Shown: piece after piece, positions 7,629 through 17,053 of the stretch
Position numbering within the stretch: the stretch's first letter is position 1
Layout: the number at the start of each line of letters is the position of its first letter
Assembly (NCBI RefSeq): GCF_000013765.1
Contig: NC_007954.1
Span: 4,154,001 to 4,218,000, forward strand
Source of the DNA: Shewanella denitrificans OS217
GTDB taxonomy: Bacteria > Pseudomonadota > Gammaproteobacteria > Enterobacterales > Shewanellaceae
Length of the DNA stretch: 64,000 bases
Direction of reading: 5' to 3'
Translations under genes and position numbers: made by a program
The notes under the pieces: model-generated
The model's database searches: none
What the model was told of the DNA's origin: nothing
Seen by the model: the letters and a program-made list of their open reading frames with translations, nothing else

Positions 7629-9704
7629 TTGAAGCAACTGGATATCACCCCTGTCACAGAACTCAAAGGCGTCGCTAAAAAGATGGCCGAGAGACTGGCT
7701 AAGCTTGGCATACAAACAGTGCAGGACTTGCTGTTTCATTTGCCGCTGCGCTACGAAGACAGGACTCAAGTTTACCCTATTGCCAGTTTGCCACCGGGCA
7801 GCTACGGCACCATAGAAGCCCATATACACTCGAGTCAAATACTCCAAGGTCGCAGACGCATGCTAGTGTGTCAGGTGCGTGATAATACCGGCAGCCTCAC
7901 CCTTAAGTTTTTTAATTTCACCATGGCCCAGCGCAATAGCATGCAAAATGGCGCCCTTATCCGCGCCTATGGTGAAATTCGACGTGGCAGCCATCAAGCT
8001 GAAATCGTCCATCCCGATTATAAAATTATCGATTCAGATGAAAGCTTTACTCCCAGTGAAACCCTGTCGCCAATTTATCCCACCACTGAGGGCTTAAAGC
8101 AGGCTAGCTGGCTAAAACTCACCGAGCAGGCGCTTGTGATGCTGGCCCAGGGCGGCTTAGTTGAACGCCTGCCAGAGCAGCTTAGGCCCAATAATTTAAG
8201 CCTGCCCCAAGCATTGCAAATTTTGCACCGCCCGCCAAATCATGTCAGTCAAGAGGCCTTAGAGCAAGGTCAACATCCGGCCCAACAAAGGCTAATTCAA
8301 GAAGAATTATTGGCCCACAACTTAAGCATGTTAAAGCTGCGTCAGCGCAGCAACCAAGATAGCGCTATGCCCATGGCGGCGTCGGGCAGATTATTAAACC
8401 CTTTCCTCGCAAGCCTGCCTTTCTCCCCCACGGGAGCCCAGCAAAGGGTGGGGATTGATATCAGCACAGATCTTGAAAAGCCCCAGCCCATGATGCGCCT
8501 TGTGCAAGGGGATGTAGGCTCAGGTAAGACTTTAGTGGCGGCGCTCGCGGCGCTGCAAGCCATAGAAAATGGTTATCAAGTGGCCATGATGGCACCGACA
8601 GAATTACTGGCCGAGCAACACAGCGCCAACTTTAGTGCCTGGTTTGAACCTTTAGGCATTAAGGTGGGTTGGCTTGCGGGTAAGCTTAAGGGCAAGGCGC
8701 GGGCGCAATCCTTGGAAGACATCGCCTCGGGCGCGGCGCAGATGGTGGTCGGCACCCATGCATTATTTCAACAAAATGTAGCCTTCAATAAGCTGGCCTT
8801 GATTATCATCGACGAGCAGCACAGATTTGGCGTGCATCAACGATTAGAATTACGTGAAAAAGGGGTTAGCCAAGGGTTTCATCCCCATCAATTGATCATG
8901 ACGGCGACCCCTATTCCGCGCACGTTGGCCATGACGGCCTATGCCGACCTTGATACCTCAGTCATCGATGAATTGCCGCCGGGGCGTACCCCAGTCACTA
9001 CCGTGGCCATTCCCGATACACGCCGCGAGCAGGTCATTGCTAGGGTGCAGCAGGCGGCCAAGACAGATAAACGCCAAACCTATTGGGTGTGCACCTTAAT
9101 CGATGAATCCGAAGTATTAGAATGCCAAGCCGCCGAAGACACGGCCGCGGAACTCGCCATAGCTCTGCCAGAACTTAAGGTCGGCTTAGTCCACGGGCGA
9201 ATGAAGAGCGCCGATAAACAGGCGGTCATGGCGCAATTTAAGATGGGAGAATTGGATTTATTAGTGGCGACAACCGTCATTGAAGTGGGGGTCGATGTGC
9301 CCAATGCCAGCCTAATGGTGATAGAAAACCCCGAACGTTTAGGCCTAGCCCAACTGCACCAATTACGCGGCCGAGTGGGACGAGGCGCTATTGCCAGTCA
9401 CTGCGTGTTACTCTATAAGGCGCCGTTATCCTACACGGCCACTAAACGCCTTGGGGTATTAAGGGACAGCAACGACGGCTTTGTTATCGCCCAGAAAGAT
9501 TTAGAAATTCGCGGCCCAGGTGAAGTGCTAGGCACAAAGCAGACAGGATTGGCAGAACTTAAGATTGCCGACTTAGTGCGGGATCAATATCTCATCCCTC
9601 ATATACAGAAGCTCGCGGTACACATGATGCAACAAGCCCCAGAGCAGGTCGATGGAATTATCACTCGCTGGCTAGGTCATAGGCAGCAATACGTACAAGC
9701 ATAA
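7629..9704 (+). CDS. recG: ATP-dependent DNA helicase RecG
   Basis: 691 residues, the normal RecG length. The N-terminal wedge/OB domain (about residues 1-200, with FHLPLRYEDRT and GTIEAHI) is followed by a superfamily 2 motor: Walker A GDVGSGKT near residue 294, DEQH box at 395-398, motif III TATPIPRT, and the C-terminal helicase lobe ending in the TRG region (QLRGRVGRG). RecG remodels stalled replication forks and Holliday junctions in the cytosol. The start is a TTG at 7629 with a poor ribosome binding site; the resulting N-terminus MKQLDITPVTELKGVAKKMA matches the family, so the start is believable. The DUF3014 gene follows. Confidence 0.95.
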   Translation: MKQLDITPVTELKGVAKKMAERLAKLGIQTVQDLLFHLPLRYEDRTQVYPIASLPPGSYGTIEAHIHSSQILQGRRRMLVCQVRDNTGSLTLKFFNFTMAQRNSMQNGALIRAYGEIRRGSHQAEIVHPDYKIIDSDESFTPSETLSPIYPTTEGLKQASWLKLTEQALVMLAQGGLVERLPEQLRPNNLSLPQALQILHRPPNHVSQEALEQGQHPAQQRLIQEELLAHNLSMLKLRQRSNQDSAMPMAASGRLLNPFLASLPFSPTGAQQRVGIDISTDLEKPQPMMRLVQGDVGSGKTLVAALAALQAIENGYQVAMMAPTELLAEQHSANFSAWFEPLGIKVGWLAGKLKGKARAQSLEDIASGAAQMVVGTHALFQQNVAFNKLALIIIDEQHRFGVHQRLELREKGVSQGFHPHQLIMTATPIPRTLAMTAYADLDTSVIDELPPGRTPVTTVAIPDTRREQVIARVQQAAKTDKRQTYWVCTLIDESEVLECQAAEDTAAELAIALPELKVGLVHGRMKSADKQAVMAQFKMGELDLLVATTVIEVGVDVPNASLMVIENPERLGLAQLHQLRGRVGRGAIASHCVLLYKAPLSYTATKRLGVLRDSNDGFVIAQKDLEIRGPGEVLGTKQTGLAELKIADLVRDQYLIPHIQKLAVHMMQQAPEQVDGIITRWLGHRQQYVQA

Positions 9705-9851
9705 TCAATAAACTCAAATATATATCGCACCAAACACGGTAAATGCTAGACAAAGTCAGCGAATTTTGCAGAATGGTACTAAGTGAACAATTTTAAGGCT
9801 CCACCCTAGCGCAACCGTGTTACGAACCGTTTTTTTAGCCAAGGAATTCAC

Positions 9852-10778
9852 ATGCAAGTTAATCAAGAAGACAGAATTAGCCCAACCACAGAAAAGCCGT
9901 CATCAGGCAACAACACTCCCCTTATCGCTATTGCCGTCATTGCCTTATTGGCCGTGGGCGGTTATTTCTACATCAGTAGCGATAGCGATGAAATGCCAGA
10001 ACAACTGATAACTCCAGTAGAGCTGCCTGACAGTATCCCTACCACGCCTATCGAGCAAGATCCTATCGAAGAGCAAGAGCTAGCTGCAACAGGTATACCC
10101 TCTTCACAAATAGAGGGCAACAATAGCCAAGAATTATCAGGCACAACAGATCAACAGACAGCTAACCCAGCAGACGCTAAGCCGGTCGAACCTTTACCAG
10201 CCCTAGCCGAAAGTGATGATTTTATCGAATCGAAAACCTTAGCCATTGCCAATGGTATGAAGATAGAGCCGCTGATTTTAAAGAAAGATATGGCGCGCCA
10301 GTTCGTGGTTTTTGTGGATAACTTAGCTCAAGGTGAGCTTGTCCGTAAGGCAAGCCCTATCAAGGGGCCAGACCGTAACTTTAGCGTCAGCGAAATTACC
10401 AATAAGATTTTCATCAATCCAGACAGTTTCCACAGATATGATCTCTACGCAAACTTCGTTGCCGGCCTTAATGAGCAAGAGCTACTCAGTACCTACAAGG
10501 AGCTCACGCCTTTGTTTAACGAAGCCTTCGAAGAGCTGGGTTACAGCGACGTCAGCTTCGATGCAAGAATGCAACAAGCGATGAAGATGGTGCTGGATGC
10601 CCCTATCATAGAAGATCCCATCGAACTTAAGTCTGTCACTGTGAACTACCACTTTGCCGAACACAATTTAGAAGCCTTACCCAACGCACAAAAATTCTTG
10701 ATCCGTATGGGCCCAGAAAACACCCGCAAAATAAAAGCCGCGGTGAAAAAACTGCAACTGCTATTAGACAATCAATAG
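9852..10778 (+). CDS. DUF3014 family membrane-anchored protein
   Basis: 308 residues with a short cytosolic tail, one transmembrane helix at about residues 25-42, an acidic Pro/Gln-rich linker, and a conserved C-terminal domain (about 115-305, beginning near ESDDFIESKTLAI, with VNYHFAEHNLEALPNAQKF) typical of DUF3014. Its function is not known; the layout suggests a periplasmic domain tethered to the inner membrane. AAGGAATTCAC precedes the ATG. It follows recG by about 150 bp and ends at a strong bidirectional terminator. Confidence 0.8.
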   Translation: MQVNQEDRISPTTEKPSSGNNTPLIAIAVIALLAVGGYFYISSDSDEMPEQLITPVELPDSIPTTPIEQDPIEEQELAATGIPSSQIEGNNSQELSGTTDQQTANPADAKPVEPLPALAESDDFIESKTLAIANGMKIEPLILKKDMARQFVVFVDNLAQGELVRKASPIKGPDRNFSVSEITNKIFINPDSFHRYDLYANFVAGLNEQELLSTYKELTPLFNEAFEELGYSDVSFDARMQQAMKMVLDAPIIEDPIELKSVTVNYHFAEHNLEALPNAQKFLIRMGPENTRKIKAAVKKLQLLLDNQ

Positions 10779-10815
10779 ATGTTAAGCAATATGTTAGGCA
10801 TATTCTGATGACAAA

Positions 10816-10845
10816 AACGCTTGCTCTTAGAGCAAGCGTTTTTTA
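10816..10845. terminator. Bidirectional rho-independent terminator
   Basis: AACGCTTGCTC and GAGCAAGCGTT (10816-10826, 10830-10840) form a perfect 11-bp stem with a 3-nt loop. A-run and T-run flanks serve both the DUF3014 gene (plus) and azoR (minus). Confidence 0.9.
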
Positions 10846-10860
10846 TTACCCGTCGCTAAA

Positions 10861-11454
10861 TTACGCCGTTAGACTGTCCAGCGCGGTTTTTGCTTCTAAA
10901 AGGCCTTGGGCCGTGGCATCTGGTCCCATATTTAGGGCTTCTGCGTAAACAAACTCCACCTCAGTTATTCCGATAAAACCTAGCACTGTCTTAAGATAAG
11001 GCACGATATGATCGCTAGCGCCCTCTTTATGCATGCCGCCGCGCGTCGTGACCACAACCGCTCTCTTACCTTCCAGTAACCCTTTAGGACCCGTTTCAGT
11101 GTAAGTGAAGGTGACGCCCGCACGGGCAATCAGATCTATCCAGTTTTTAAGCTGAGTCGGAATTGAAAAATTATACATGGGCGCGGCAATCACTAAGGTA
11201 TCGTGGCTCTTAAGCTCAGCAATTAATTCATCAGACAGGTCCAACACTTGCTGCTGGCGCGGCGATAGATTATCACCACCACGCATTCCGGTGGCGATCT
11301 CACCATCGAGTACAGGCACGGGATCGGCCGCCAAATCCCTTACTGTCATTTGTGCGCCCTGTTGCTGCCAATGGCTCATCAAGTGGCCGATTAATGCCGA
11401 TGACTGTGAGTAATCACCTAAAATGCTCGATTTTAATACTAGAACCTTCGCCAT
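10861..11454 (-). CDS. azoR: FMN-dependent NADH-azoreductase
   Basis: 197 residues with a flavodoxin-like fold. The FMN-binding elements are visible: the phosphate loop SSILGDYSQSS near the N-terminus, APMYNFSIPTQLKNWID (about residues 92-108) and VVTTRGG (about 135). This family reduces quinones and azo compounds with NADH in a two-step mechanism and protects against thiol and electrophile stress in the cytosol. It is a single gene, facing the recG unit and sharing a terminator with it; about 200 bp of upstream sequence separates it from the copper genes. Confidence 0.92.
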   Translation of the reverse strand: MAKVLVLKSSILGDYSQSSALIGHLMSHWQQQGAQMTVRDLAADPVPVLDGEIATGMRGGDNLSPRQQQVLDLSDELIAELKSHDTLVIAAPMYNFSIPTQLKNWIDLIARAGVTFTYTETGPKGLLEGKRAVVVTTRGGMHKEGASDHIVPYLKTVLGFIGITEVEFVYAEALNMGPDATAQGLLEAKTALDSLTA

Positions 11455-11663
11455 TTTCTCTCTCCAATATGCTCATTTATAGGGAGGTCGACACTCATAC
11501 TGGCCGACCGATGAAATGAGTATATTGGTCTAATTAAAAGAATAAAATCGCAATTTATAAAGCATTCCATTCGATAAAATAGAAATGTATAGCACTCTAG
11601 CGCCAGATAATACCAGCATTCAAGCCGCTAAGGGGCAGCAAGCTCAATGTGATTGGTGCTGGG

Positions 11664-12143
11664 TCAATGATGGGCATGCTTATCCGCAGCCTCTGGCATT
11701 GCCACTTTACGCACTAAGGCGTTAATGCTCATTTGTTCCCCGTTATCAAAGCTTAACGTCAGCGGCAGCACATCCCCTTCGCCGGGTACGGCTTGAGTTA
11801 AGCCCGTTACCATGGCATGCAGACCCATGGGGGCGAGCTTAATTTGCTGCTTGGCTTGCACCACTATCTTATCCACAGCTTGCATGCGCATCATGTCATT
11901 TTCCATCACAGTATTATGCAATGCTACGGCGCCCAATTTACTGCTGATTTTTATCAAAGAGACCTGGCTATCGCCATGATTATGCAAGGTAAGATAAACA
12001 GGAAGTACTCTAGCCGTGGGCGGCATGGCCCGTGACCACGCATCCACAACCATGATATCTGCCGCCAAGGCTTGGCTACTTAAGATACCTAAGATGAGGC
12101 TTGCCGATGCTAATAACGTCATAAATGAGGGAGCGTGTTTCAT
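11664..12143 (-). CDS. Periplasmic copper chaperone PCu(A)C
   Basis: I choose the ATG at 12143 (MKHAPSF), preceded by AAGGATAG, over an upstream TTG; this gives 159 residues with a signal peptide ending at ALA-ADI. The Cu(I) site of the PCuAC family is present: His-(x)-Met pattern in LHNTVMENDMMRM and the second half in LAPMGLHAM. The C-terminus ends in a His-rich KHAHH tail. PCuAC proteins hand Cu(I) to SCO proteins or directly to CuA/copper enzymes. Lying last in a run nirK - unknown - SCO - PCuAC, it probably loads copper for NirK. Confidence 0.9.
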   Translation of the reverse strand: MKHAPSFMTLLASASLILGILSSQALAADIMVVDAWSRAMPPTARVLPVYLTLHNHGDSQVSLIKISSKLGAVALHNTVMENDMMRMQAVDKIVVQAKQQIKLAPMGLHAMVTGLTQAVPGEGDVLPLTLSFDNGEQMSINALVRKVAMPEAADKHAHH

Positions 12144-12216
12144 TTTTCTATCCTTAATCAATGCGTGGCTTAATAGTTGAATTGTCGATAGCTGGATGCT
12201 GTTGCTCTTGGTGCGA

Positions 12217-12855
12217 TTAGAGCAAGCTAATCACTTGCTGCCTCATGTCTTCTATCGCCGTACCCGCATAGAAGAAGCCCCGCACCCGGCTGTGGGTATC
12301 CATCACAAAAATTTTGGCGCTGTGGGAATAGAGGTACCCTTTTTGTTCTTGTTTTTCATCATCTAACGATAACTTCTTGAACTCAGTCGTCACCTTATCA
12401 TTGGCGAGTTTAATGTAATCGGCGTGAAACAGTTTCGCCACATAATCGATTTTTTCCCGTTCATCCACCAGCCCAATAAAGCTGGGGTCAAAATAGGCTA
12501 AGTACTTATTTAAATGCTTGGGGGTGTCATAATCGCTGTCTATGCTAACAAAAAGCACTTGAACTCTGCTGCGTTGCTCAGGCGTTAATTTGTTCATCAT
12601 CTGGCTGATATGCGCCATTGTGGTGGGGCAAATATCGGCGCAATTGGTGTAGCCAAAAAACATCAGCACGACTTTATCTTTAAAGTCAGACAGACTCACC
12701 TCACCGCCCTTACTGCTTTTTAGGCTGAACTCTCCACCTATGCCTTTCAGAACGGGCATTTGCGCCAAGGCCACACTACTGCCAAACAGCGCCAATACTA
12801 GGTATAGCTGCACTGCGGCTAACATAGTCATTAGTTTTTTCAGTGTTTTCTTCAT
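12217..12855 (-). CDS. SCO1/SenC/PrrC family copper chaperone
   Basis: 212 residues with an N-terminal membrane anchor/signal (about residues 8-31) and a thioredoxin-like domain. The copper motif CxxxC is in GYTNCADICPTT, and the third ligand His in YLYSHSAKIF. SCO proteins deliver copper to, or reduce, the CuA centre of oxidases, and are also found with nitrite and nitrous oxide reductases. This copy sits with nirK, while a second SCO gene lies in the cox operon (62288-62941), so the two are probably dedicated to different cuproenzymes. Confidence 0.92.
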   Translation of the reverse strand: MKKTLKKLMTMLAAVQLYLVLALFGSSVALAQMPVLKGIGGEFSLKSSKGGEVSLSDFKDKVVLMFFGYTNCADICPTTMAHISQMMNKLTPEQRSRVQVLFVSIDSDYDTPKHLNKYLAYFDPSFIGLVDEREKIDYVAKLFHADYIKLANDKVTTEFKKLSLDDEKQEQKGYLYSHSAKIFVMDTHSRVRGFFYAGTAIEDMRQQVISLL

Positions 12856-12896
12856 CTCATCAACTCCATTGTGCGGCTGTGACAGTGACGCGTTAG

Positions 12897-13853
12897 CTAA
12901 CAGCGGATCTCGGCGCCCAAGTCCGTTTTAGGGGCAAGATATTGCTCTTGATACCCCTTTACTTGCACCCTACCTTGCTGAACATGCAAATAAATAACCA
13001 CCCCGATATTGGCCATTTCAATTTCCCCCTCCCCATTGAGGGCACTCCACTGATATTCAAATTCCACTCGATATTCCACTCGAGAATGCCTGCCTTCAAT
13101 ACTATCTTGTTCTGCTGATATGGCTTTTGCTGCGCTCACAGGCTGGATCTGCAGATTTTTTATGGCTCTGCGGCTCTGGGTTAATCCAAGTCCGCCAAGA
13201 TAGGCTTGATAATCCGCTATGCTGGTGATTTGCGCCTCGGCTAAAGCTAGCTTAGCCTCGGGACTCAGCCATAGGCTTAAGTTGTCCGTCTCTGGCTCAT
13301 CCAAGCCTAGAGTCCAACGATACAAGAAGCCGCGAATTAAATTAGTGTCGCTGCTGGCAATGAAACGTGAACCGAAGTCATCTTGCTCGATAAACTCGGT
13401 TTCAACCTTGCTCAAACGTGGACTAAAGCTTGAATTCAAACTGGGGCTCGAACTGTGACTCTGGTGCTCAAAACTGAGTAATTGCTGCAAGTAATATCCC
13501 TGCACGGGTTCATCATTATCCGCTTGTGGATAAAACTCTACAGTGACTCGCACTTGAGTGAGCCCTGGCGTGCTTTCTGGCAACGGACTGATATCGAGAA
13601 TATGGTGCGCCCCGGTTTGCCAATAGGCTTGTTCTAGTGGCTCCCCTTGTGACTGCCCTCGAATCAGTTCTGGTGCATATTCTTTTAAATCGACCTTGGC
13701 ATTGGGGTATTTTTCATGCCACTGCTGGCTGGCATCCAAATCGCCATACCATTGATATACTTGAGCGTTAATCAAGTAATCTTTAATCAATTCAGCTGCA
13801 TAAGCGTTAGCGCTTATACAAACCACCAGGAACAAAGCCAAGAGTCGCAACAT
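12897..13853 (-). CDS. Unknown exported protein between SCO and nirK
   Basis: The start is placed at the ATG at 13853, seven bases after AGGG (a TTG six bases upstream is also possible), giving 318 residues. A signal peptide (MLRLLALFLVVCISANAYA) points to the periplasm. I recognise no domain; the protein is rich in Tyr, Gln and Glu, with a polar Ser/His linker near residue 130, and ends in a lone Cys. It is tightly packed between nirK and the SCO gene on one strand, so a role in maturation or partnering of the nitrite reductase is the reasonable inference. Confidence 0.7.
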   Translation of the reverse strand: MLRLLALFLVVCISANAYAAELIKDYLINAQVYQWYGDLDASQQWHEKYPNAKVDLKEYAPELIRGQSQGEPLEQAYWQTGAHHILDISPLPESTPGLTQVRVTVEFYPQADNDEPVQGYYLQQLLSFEHQSHSSSPSLNSSFSPRLSKVETEFIEQDDFGSRFIASSDTNLIRGFLYRWTLGLDEPETDNLSLWLSPEAKLALAEAQITSIADYQAYLGGLGLTQSRRAIKNLQIQPVSAAKAISAEQDSIEGRHSRVEYRVEFEYQWSALNGEGEIEMANIGVVIYLHVQQGRVQVKGYQEQYLAPKTDLGAEIRC

Positions 13854-13941
13854 GGTCAATCCCTCATGTCTGGTTTATACCTGTATAGACATCTGCCTAG
13901 GATATTGGCTCAAGACAGCCTTGAGCCAGTGTCATAGGACG

Positions 13942-15117
13942 CTAAGCCTTAATGGGTGACGGCTTGCTCACTTGAGTCATCAAGTCGTCATTCCACTCAC
14001 CTTCTACCTTAATGTGCGCCGCTGCGCCCTTCATGATGGCTTCAATCAGGTTATGGTTCACATAGGCGTATAGACCGGGTTGTAAGAAGGTGTATAAAGC
14101 CGCACCAGCACAACCACCGGCAATGTGCCAAGTCTCTAAATCACGAGCTGGACGGTCGCTAAATGAGCCTGTGTTCCACACATAGTCGCCGTGACCGCCA
14201 ATAATGTGTGGGCGGGTATCACGGTTGGCTTGTGAGTGAATAAACAACACAGATTCACCCAACTTGGCTGTCATGGAGTTTTTGCCTGTCAACGCACCCA
14301 CGGCGCCATTAAATACCACATGGGATGGCGTGAGTGTCTTCATTACCTCTAAGGTGTCATTCATGCTGCCCATCACAGTGTCATAGGCTTTATATTTACC
14401 TTGATCATCTTTAGCTATGTAGAAGTCCTGTTCACCTATGTAATAGGCCTTGTCATAGGTTAGGCGATTACCCTCACCGTCACTTAAGCCTTCACGGGGT
14501 AATACCATAATGGCGCCATTCATACCCATCACCACATGCCATGGGATCATCACCCCACCAGGTGCGCAGTGATACACGAAAGTTCCCACTTTAGTGGCTT
14601 TGAATCTGAAGGTGACAGTCTCACCGGGTGACACTAAGGTTAACTCCCCCCCACCCAATGCACCTGTGGCAGAGTGCAAGTCAATATTATGCGCCAGCAT
14701 ATTGGTCTTAGGATTCACTAAGGTCAGCTCAACATAATCATGCTGATGGCACACAATGAGTGGCCCAGGCACGCTGCCGTTGAAGGCACATACCCAAGCT
14801 TTAGTGCCATTTTCAAGCTCAATTTGTTTCTCTTCTACCTCAAGACGGACTTCGATAACCTTGGGCTTACCCTTAGCCACTTGCTCATGCACGGGCACCA
14901 TAGGGGGCGCCACTAGAACTTGCTTCACACGCTCGAGTTGATCGGCGGTGTAATTGGCCATACGGTCAAGTTTCTTACCTGTGGCTCCCTGGGCCGACGA
15001 TGACACTAGCCCAGCAGCAATACCTGCGCCCACAAGGCCTGCACCAATCGAACCGCTGATAAAATTACGGCGCTGTTCGTTCACCGTGCTTTGAGTTGTA
15101 GAAGTCTTGTTTTCCAT
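13942..15117 (-). CDS. nirK: Copper-containing nitrite reductase NirK
   Basis: 391 residues with two cupredoxin domains. A twin-arginine leader is visible (QRRNFISGS, Arg16-Arg17). Copper ligands by family pattern: His143 and His148 in AHNIDLHSATG, His183-Cys184 in FVYHCAPGG, His194 and Met199 in IPWHVVMGM, and the last His in VNHNLIEA; Asp146 and the His in GGHGDYVW are the catalytic pair. It reduces nitrite to NO in the periplasm as a trimer. An FNR-type box lies about 110 bp upstream, and genes for an unknown periplasmic protein and two copper chaperones follow on the same strand. Confidence 0.96.
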   Translation of the reverse strand: MENKTSTTQSTVNEQRRNFISGSIGAGLVGAGIAAGLVSSSAQGATGKKLDRMANYTADQLERVKQVLVAPPMVPVHEQVAKGKPKVIEVRLEVEEKQIELENGTKAWVCAFNGSVPGPLIVCHQHDYVELTLVNPKTNMLAHNIDLHSATGALGGGELTLVSPGETVTFRFKATKVGTFVYHCAPGGVMIPWHVVMGMNGAIMVLPREGLSDGEGNRLTYDKAYYIGEQDFYIAKDDQGKYKAYDTVMGSMNDTLEVMKTLTPSHVVFNGAVGALTGKNSMTAKLGESVLFIHSQANRDTRPHIIGGHGDYVWNTGSFSDRPARDLETWHIAGGCAGAALYTFLQPGLYAYVNHNLIEAIMKGAAAHIKVEGEWNDDLMTQVSKPSPIKA

Positions 15118-15195
15118 ATCGAGCTCCGTTTGGGTAATGGGGTTTTCTGACGTTTTATCTGCAGAAAATCATTGAATAAGGGCATCACAAGGAAA

Positions 15196-15236
15196 AGCAT
15201 ACAGGGGTTATGAAAATCACAATTGACCTAGATCAA
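15196..15236 (-). promoter_or_regulatory. FNR/NNR-type promoter of nirK
   Basis: TTGACCTAGATCAA at 15223-15236 matches the FNR consensus TTGAT-N4-ATCAA at 9 of 10 positions. On the minus strand a TATGCT -10 element lies at 15201-15196, which places the box at about -41, the classic class II activator position. This predicts induction under oxygen limitation, perhaps by a NO-responsive CRP/FNR homologue. Confidence 0.7.
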
Positions 15237-15388
15237 GTGGTGGGAGTCGAATTAGCAAAAGCTTGAAGAGAGTAACAATAAGGCCTGAAGTGTGATCAAC
15301 TTCAGATTAAAATAATGATCTAACATCAATTTTTACAATCACTTAGCGCCTATCCTAGGCATAGCATCTAGCAACTTTGCACCAATGC

Positions 15389-16453
15389 TTAAAGGGGCCA
15401 TAGCTCAATTGCGCCATCAGAGCTTAATGTCACCAGTTGCCCCTCGCCATTGACTGCCATGGCAGTAACACTTGTGCTTGCAGAATAAGCCTGCAAACGC
15501 CAATGGACTAATTCAGCGCCACTTTGGCTATCCCAGCCAATCATGTCTTGTTTGGAGGTCGCTGTGATCAGCATGTTTCCATGTTTAACAAACAGGGCCC
15601 GACGGAAATAACGGTATCTCTCTACATACTGCAAGTTAACACTGGCACCTAGGGCGTCCATGCTTGAAAATGACGCACTCTCTGGGTCTATGATGAAATG
15701 ATTATCTAAGGCATCGGCCGCAAAAAGGCGGCGATTAGCGCTGTCTATCGCTAGACTCATGATCCTATGTGGCAATGCAAATCTTCTGTGCACCTTGCCC
15801 GTTGCCGTGGCCCATATTAGCAGCTCACCATCATGACCCGTGGATAGCACTTGGTCTGAAGAGGAGAGAAAGGCCACTGCACTCACTTCGGCTGAATGCT
15901 GTTTAAACAATGACAAACTGTTACTGCTTCTATCCACAGTGTTAATTGAGCCATCACTCATGCCCACCAATATTTGGCTAGCACTGTAATTAAGGTGAAT
16001 GCTGCTAATGTTGGCATCCGGATTAAATGCCTCGGCTTGCCAATTCAATAATCGTTCACCTGTGGTTACATCCAGTAAAAACAACTGTCGCTGACTCGCA
16101 GCCAATAAGTATTGCTTATCCCCAGATAGCATTAACTGATAAATATCGTCATTAAAATCGGCCTTACGCCAAGTGACAAAGGCCTGTTTTGAGACAAGAT
16201 CCCACACATTTACATCACCGTTCAGGCTCAAAGTCACGGCCAGCAAGCCATCTTTTGACAGGGCGCCATCCACCAGCCGGCCCTCAACCAACCTATGTTG
16301 GCTCAAGGAGGTTTGACTAGGCGGTGCTTTATCGCAACCACTGAGCAAGAATAATAAAAGTAAGGCGGTGAATAAACCTAGCCTGTTAATGGATAAATAA
16401 CGCCATTTAGCCAATGGCTTAAAAAGAGTATTTTGCAAAATTATCATATTCAT
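15389..16453 (-). CDS. WD40-repeat lipoprotein
   Basis: 354 residues. The N-terminus has a hydrophobic stretch ending in a lipobox, LLSGC with Cys40 as the lipidated residue, so the mature protein is membrane-anchored in the envelope. The rest forms WD40-like blades, for example VTLSLNGDVNVWDL, VGMSDGSINTVD, STGHDGELLIWATATG and the final TLSSDGAIELWPL, which should close a seven-blade propeller. Such propellers bind other proteins; no enzymatic residues are visible. It is upstream of nirK on the same strand, but the FNR promoter between them argues for separate control. The exact start is uncertain. Confidence 0.8.
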   Translation of the reverse strand: MNMIILQNTLFKPLAKWRYLSINRLGLFTALLLLFLLSGCDKAPPSQTSLSQHRLVEGRLVDGALSKDGLLAVTLSLNGDVNVWDLVSKQAFVTWRKADFNDDIYQLMLSGDKQYLLAASQRQLFLLDVTTGERLLNWQAEAFNPDANISSIHLNYSASQILVGMSDGSINTVDRSSNSLSLFKQHSAEVSAVAFLSSSDQVLSTGHDGELLIWATATGKVHRRFALPHRIMSLAIDSANRRLFAADALDNHFIIDPESASFSSMDALGASVNLQYVERYRYFRRALFVKHGNMLITATSKQDMIGWDSQSGAELVHWRLQAYSASTSVTAMAVNGEGQLVTLSSDGAIELWPL

Positions 16454-16556
16454 CAGTAGGGTATAATCAAGATATTAAGCCGTTACCGCGTTCAATGCCA
16501 TGACTATCATCCATGTGAGCCAAGCCGAGACAGATGAGCTTTAGCTTAGGTGATGG

Positions 16557-16562
16557 TATAAT
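16557..16562 (+). promoter_or_regulatory. Candidate -10 box for trmL
   Basis: A perfect TATAAT lies 29 bp before the trmL start. The -35 region is weak (TTTAGC/TTAGCT-like). Confidence 0.4.
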
Positions 16563-16590
16563 CCGGGCTCATTAATTTAAGGTGACTGAC

Positions 16591-17052
16591 ATGTTCCATA
16601 TCGCGCTGTATGAGCCAGAAATTGCCCCAAACACGGGTAACATAATTCGACTATGTGCCAACAATGGATCACACCTGCATTTGATTGAACCCTTAGGGTT
16701 TGATTTAGAAGAAAAAAAACTTCGCCGCGCGGGCCTGGACTACGCCGACTTAGCCAACGTGACTCGCCACAAAAACTATGATGACTTTCTTCAAGCTATG
16801 GCTGGAAAGCGCATTATGGTGTGTACCACCAAAGGCAGTCGCCCACACACTGAACTTGAGTTCGCCAAAGATGATGTACTCTTATTTGGACCAGAAACCC
16901 GCGGTTTACCTATGGACATCATCAATGCCGCGCCACTCGAACAACGCTTACGTATCCCCATGATGAGTAGCAGCCGCAGCCTAAATTTATCTAACTCTGT
17001 GGCCATCATAAGTTATGAAGCTTGGCGTCAACTGGGTTTTGAAGGGGCCTAG
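16591..17052 (+). CDS. trmL: tRNA (cytidine(34)-2'-O)-methyltransferase TrmL
   Basis: The ATG at 16591 (MFHIALYEPEIAPNTGN) is chosen over a GTG nine bases upstream because the product then starts like the family, with AAGGTGA as ribosome binding site; 153 residues. SPOUT-class motifs are visible: motif 1 NTGNIIRLCANNG, motif 2 LLFGPETRGLP, motif 3 LRIPMMSSSRSLNLSNSVAI, which form the trefoil knot binding S-adenosylmethionine. It methylates the 2'-O of the wobble nucleotide of tRNA-Leu isoacceptors. Monocistronic, ending in a heptamer repeat and a terminator. Confidence 0.95.
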   Translation: MFHIALYEPEIAPNTGNIIRLCANNGSHLHLIEPLGFDLEEKKLRRAGLDYADLANVTRHKNYDDFLQAMAGKRIMVCTTKGSRPHTELEFAKDDVLLFGPETRGLPMDIINAAPLEQRLRIPMMSSSRSLNLSNSVAIISYEAWRQLGFEGA

Positions 17053-17053
17053 A

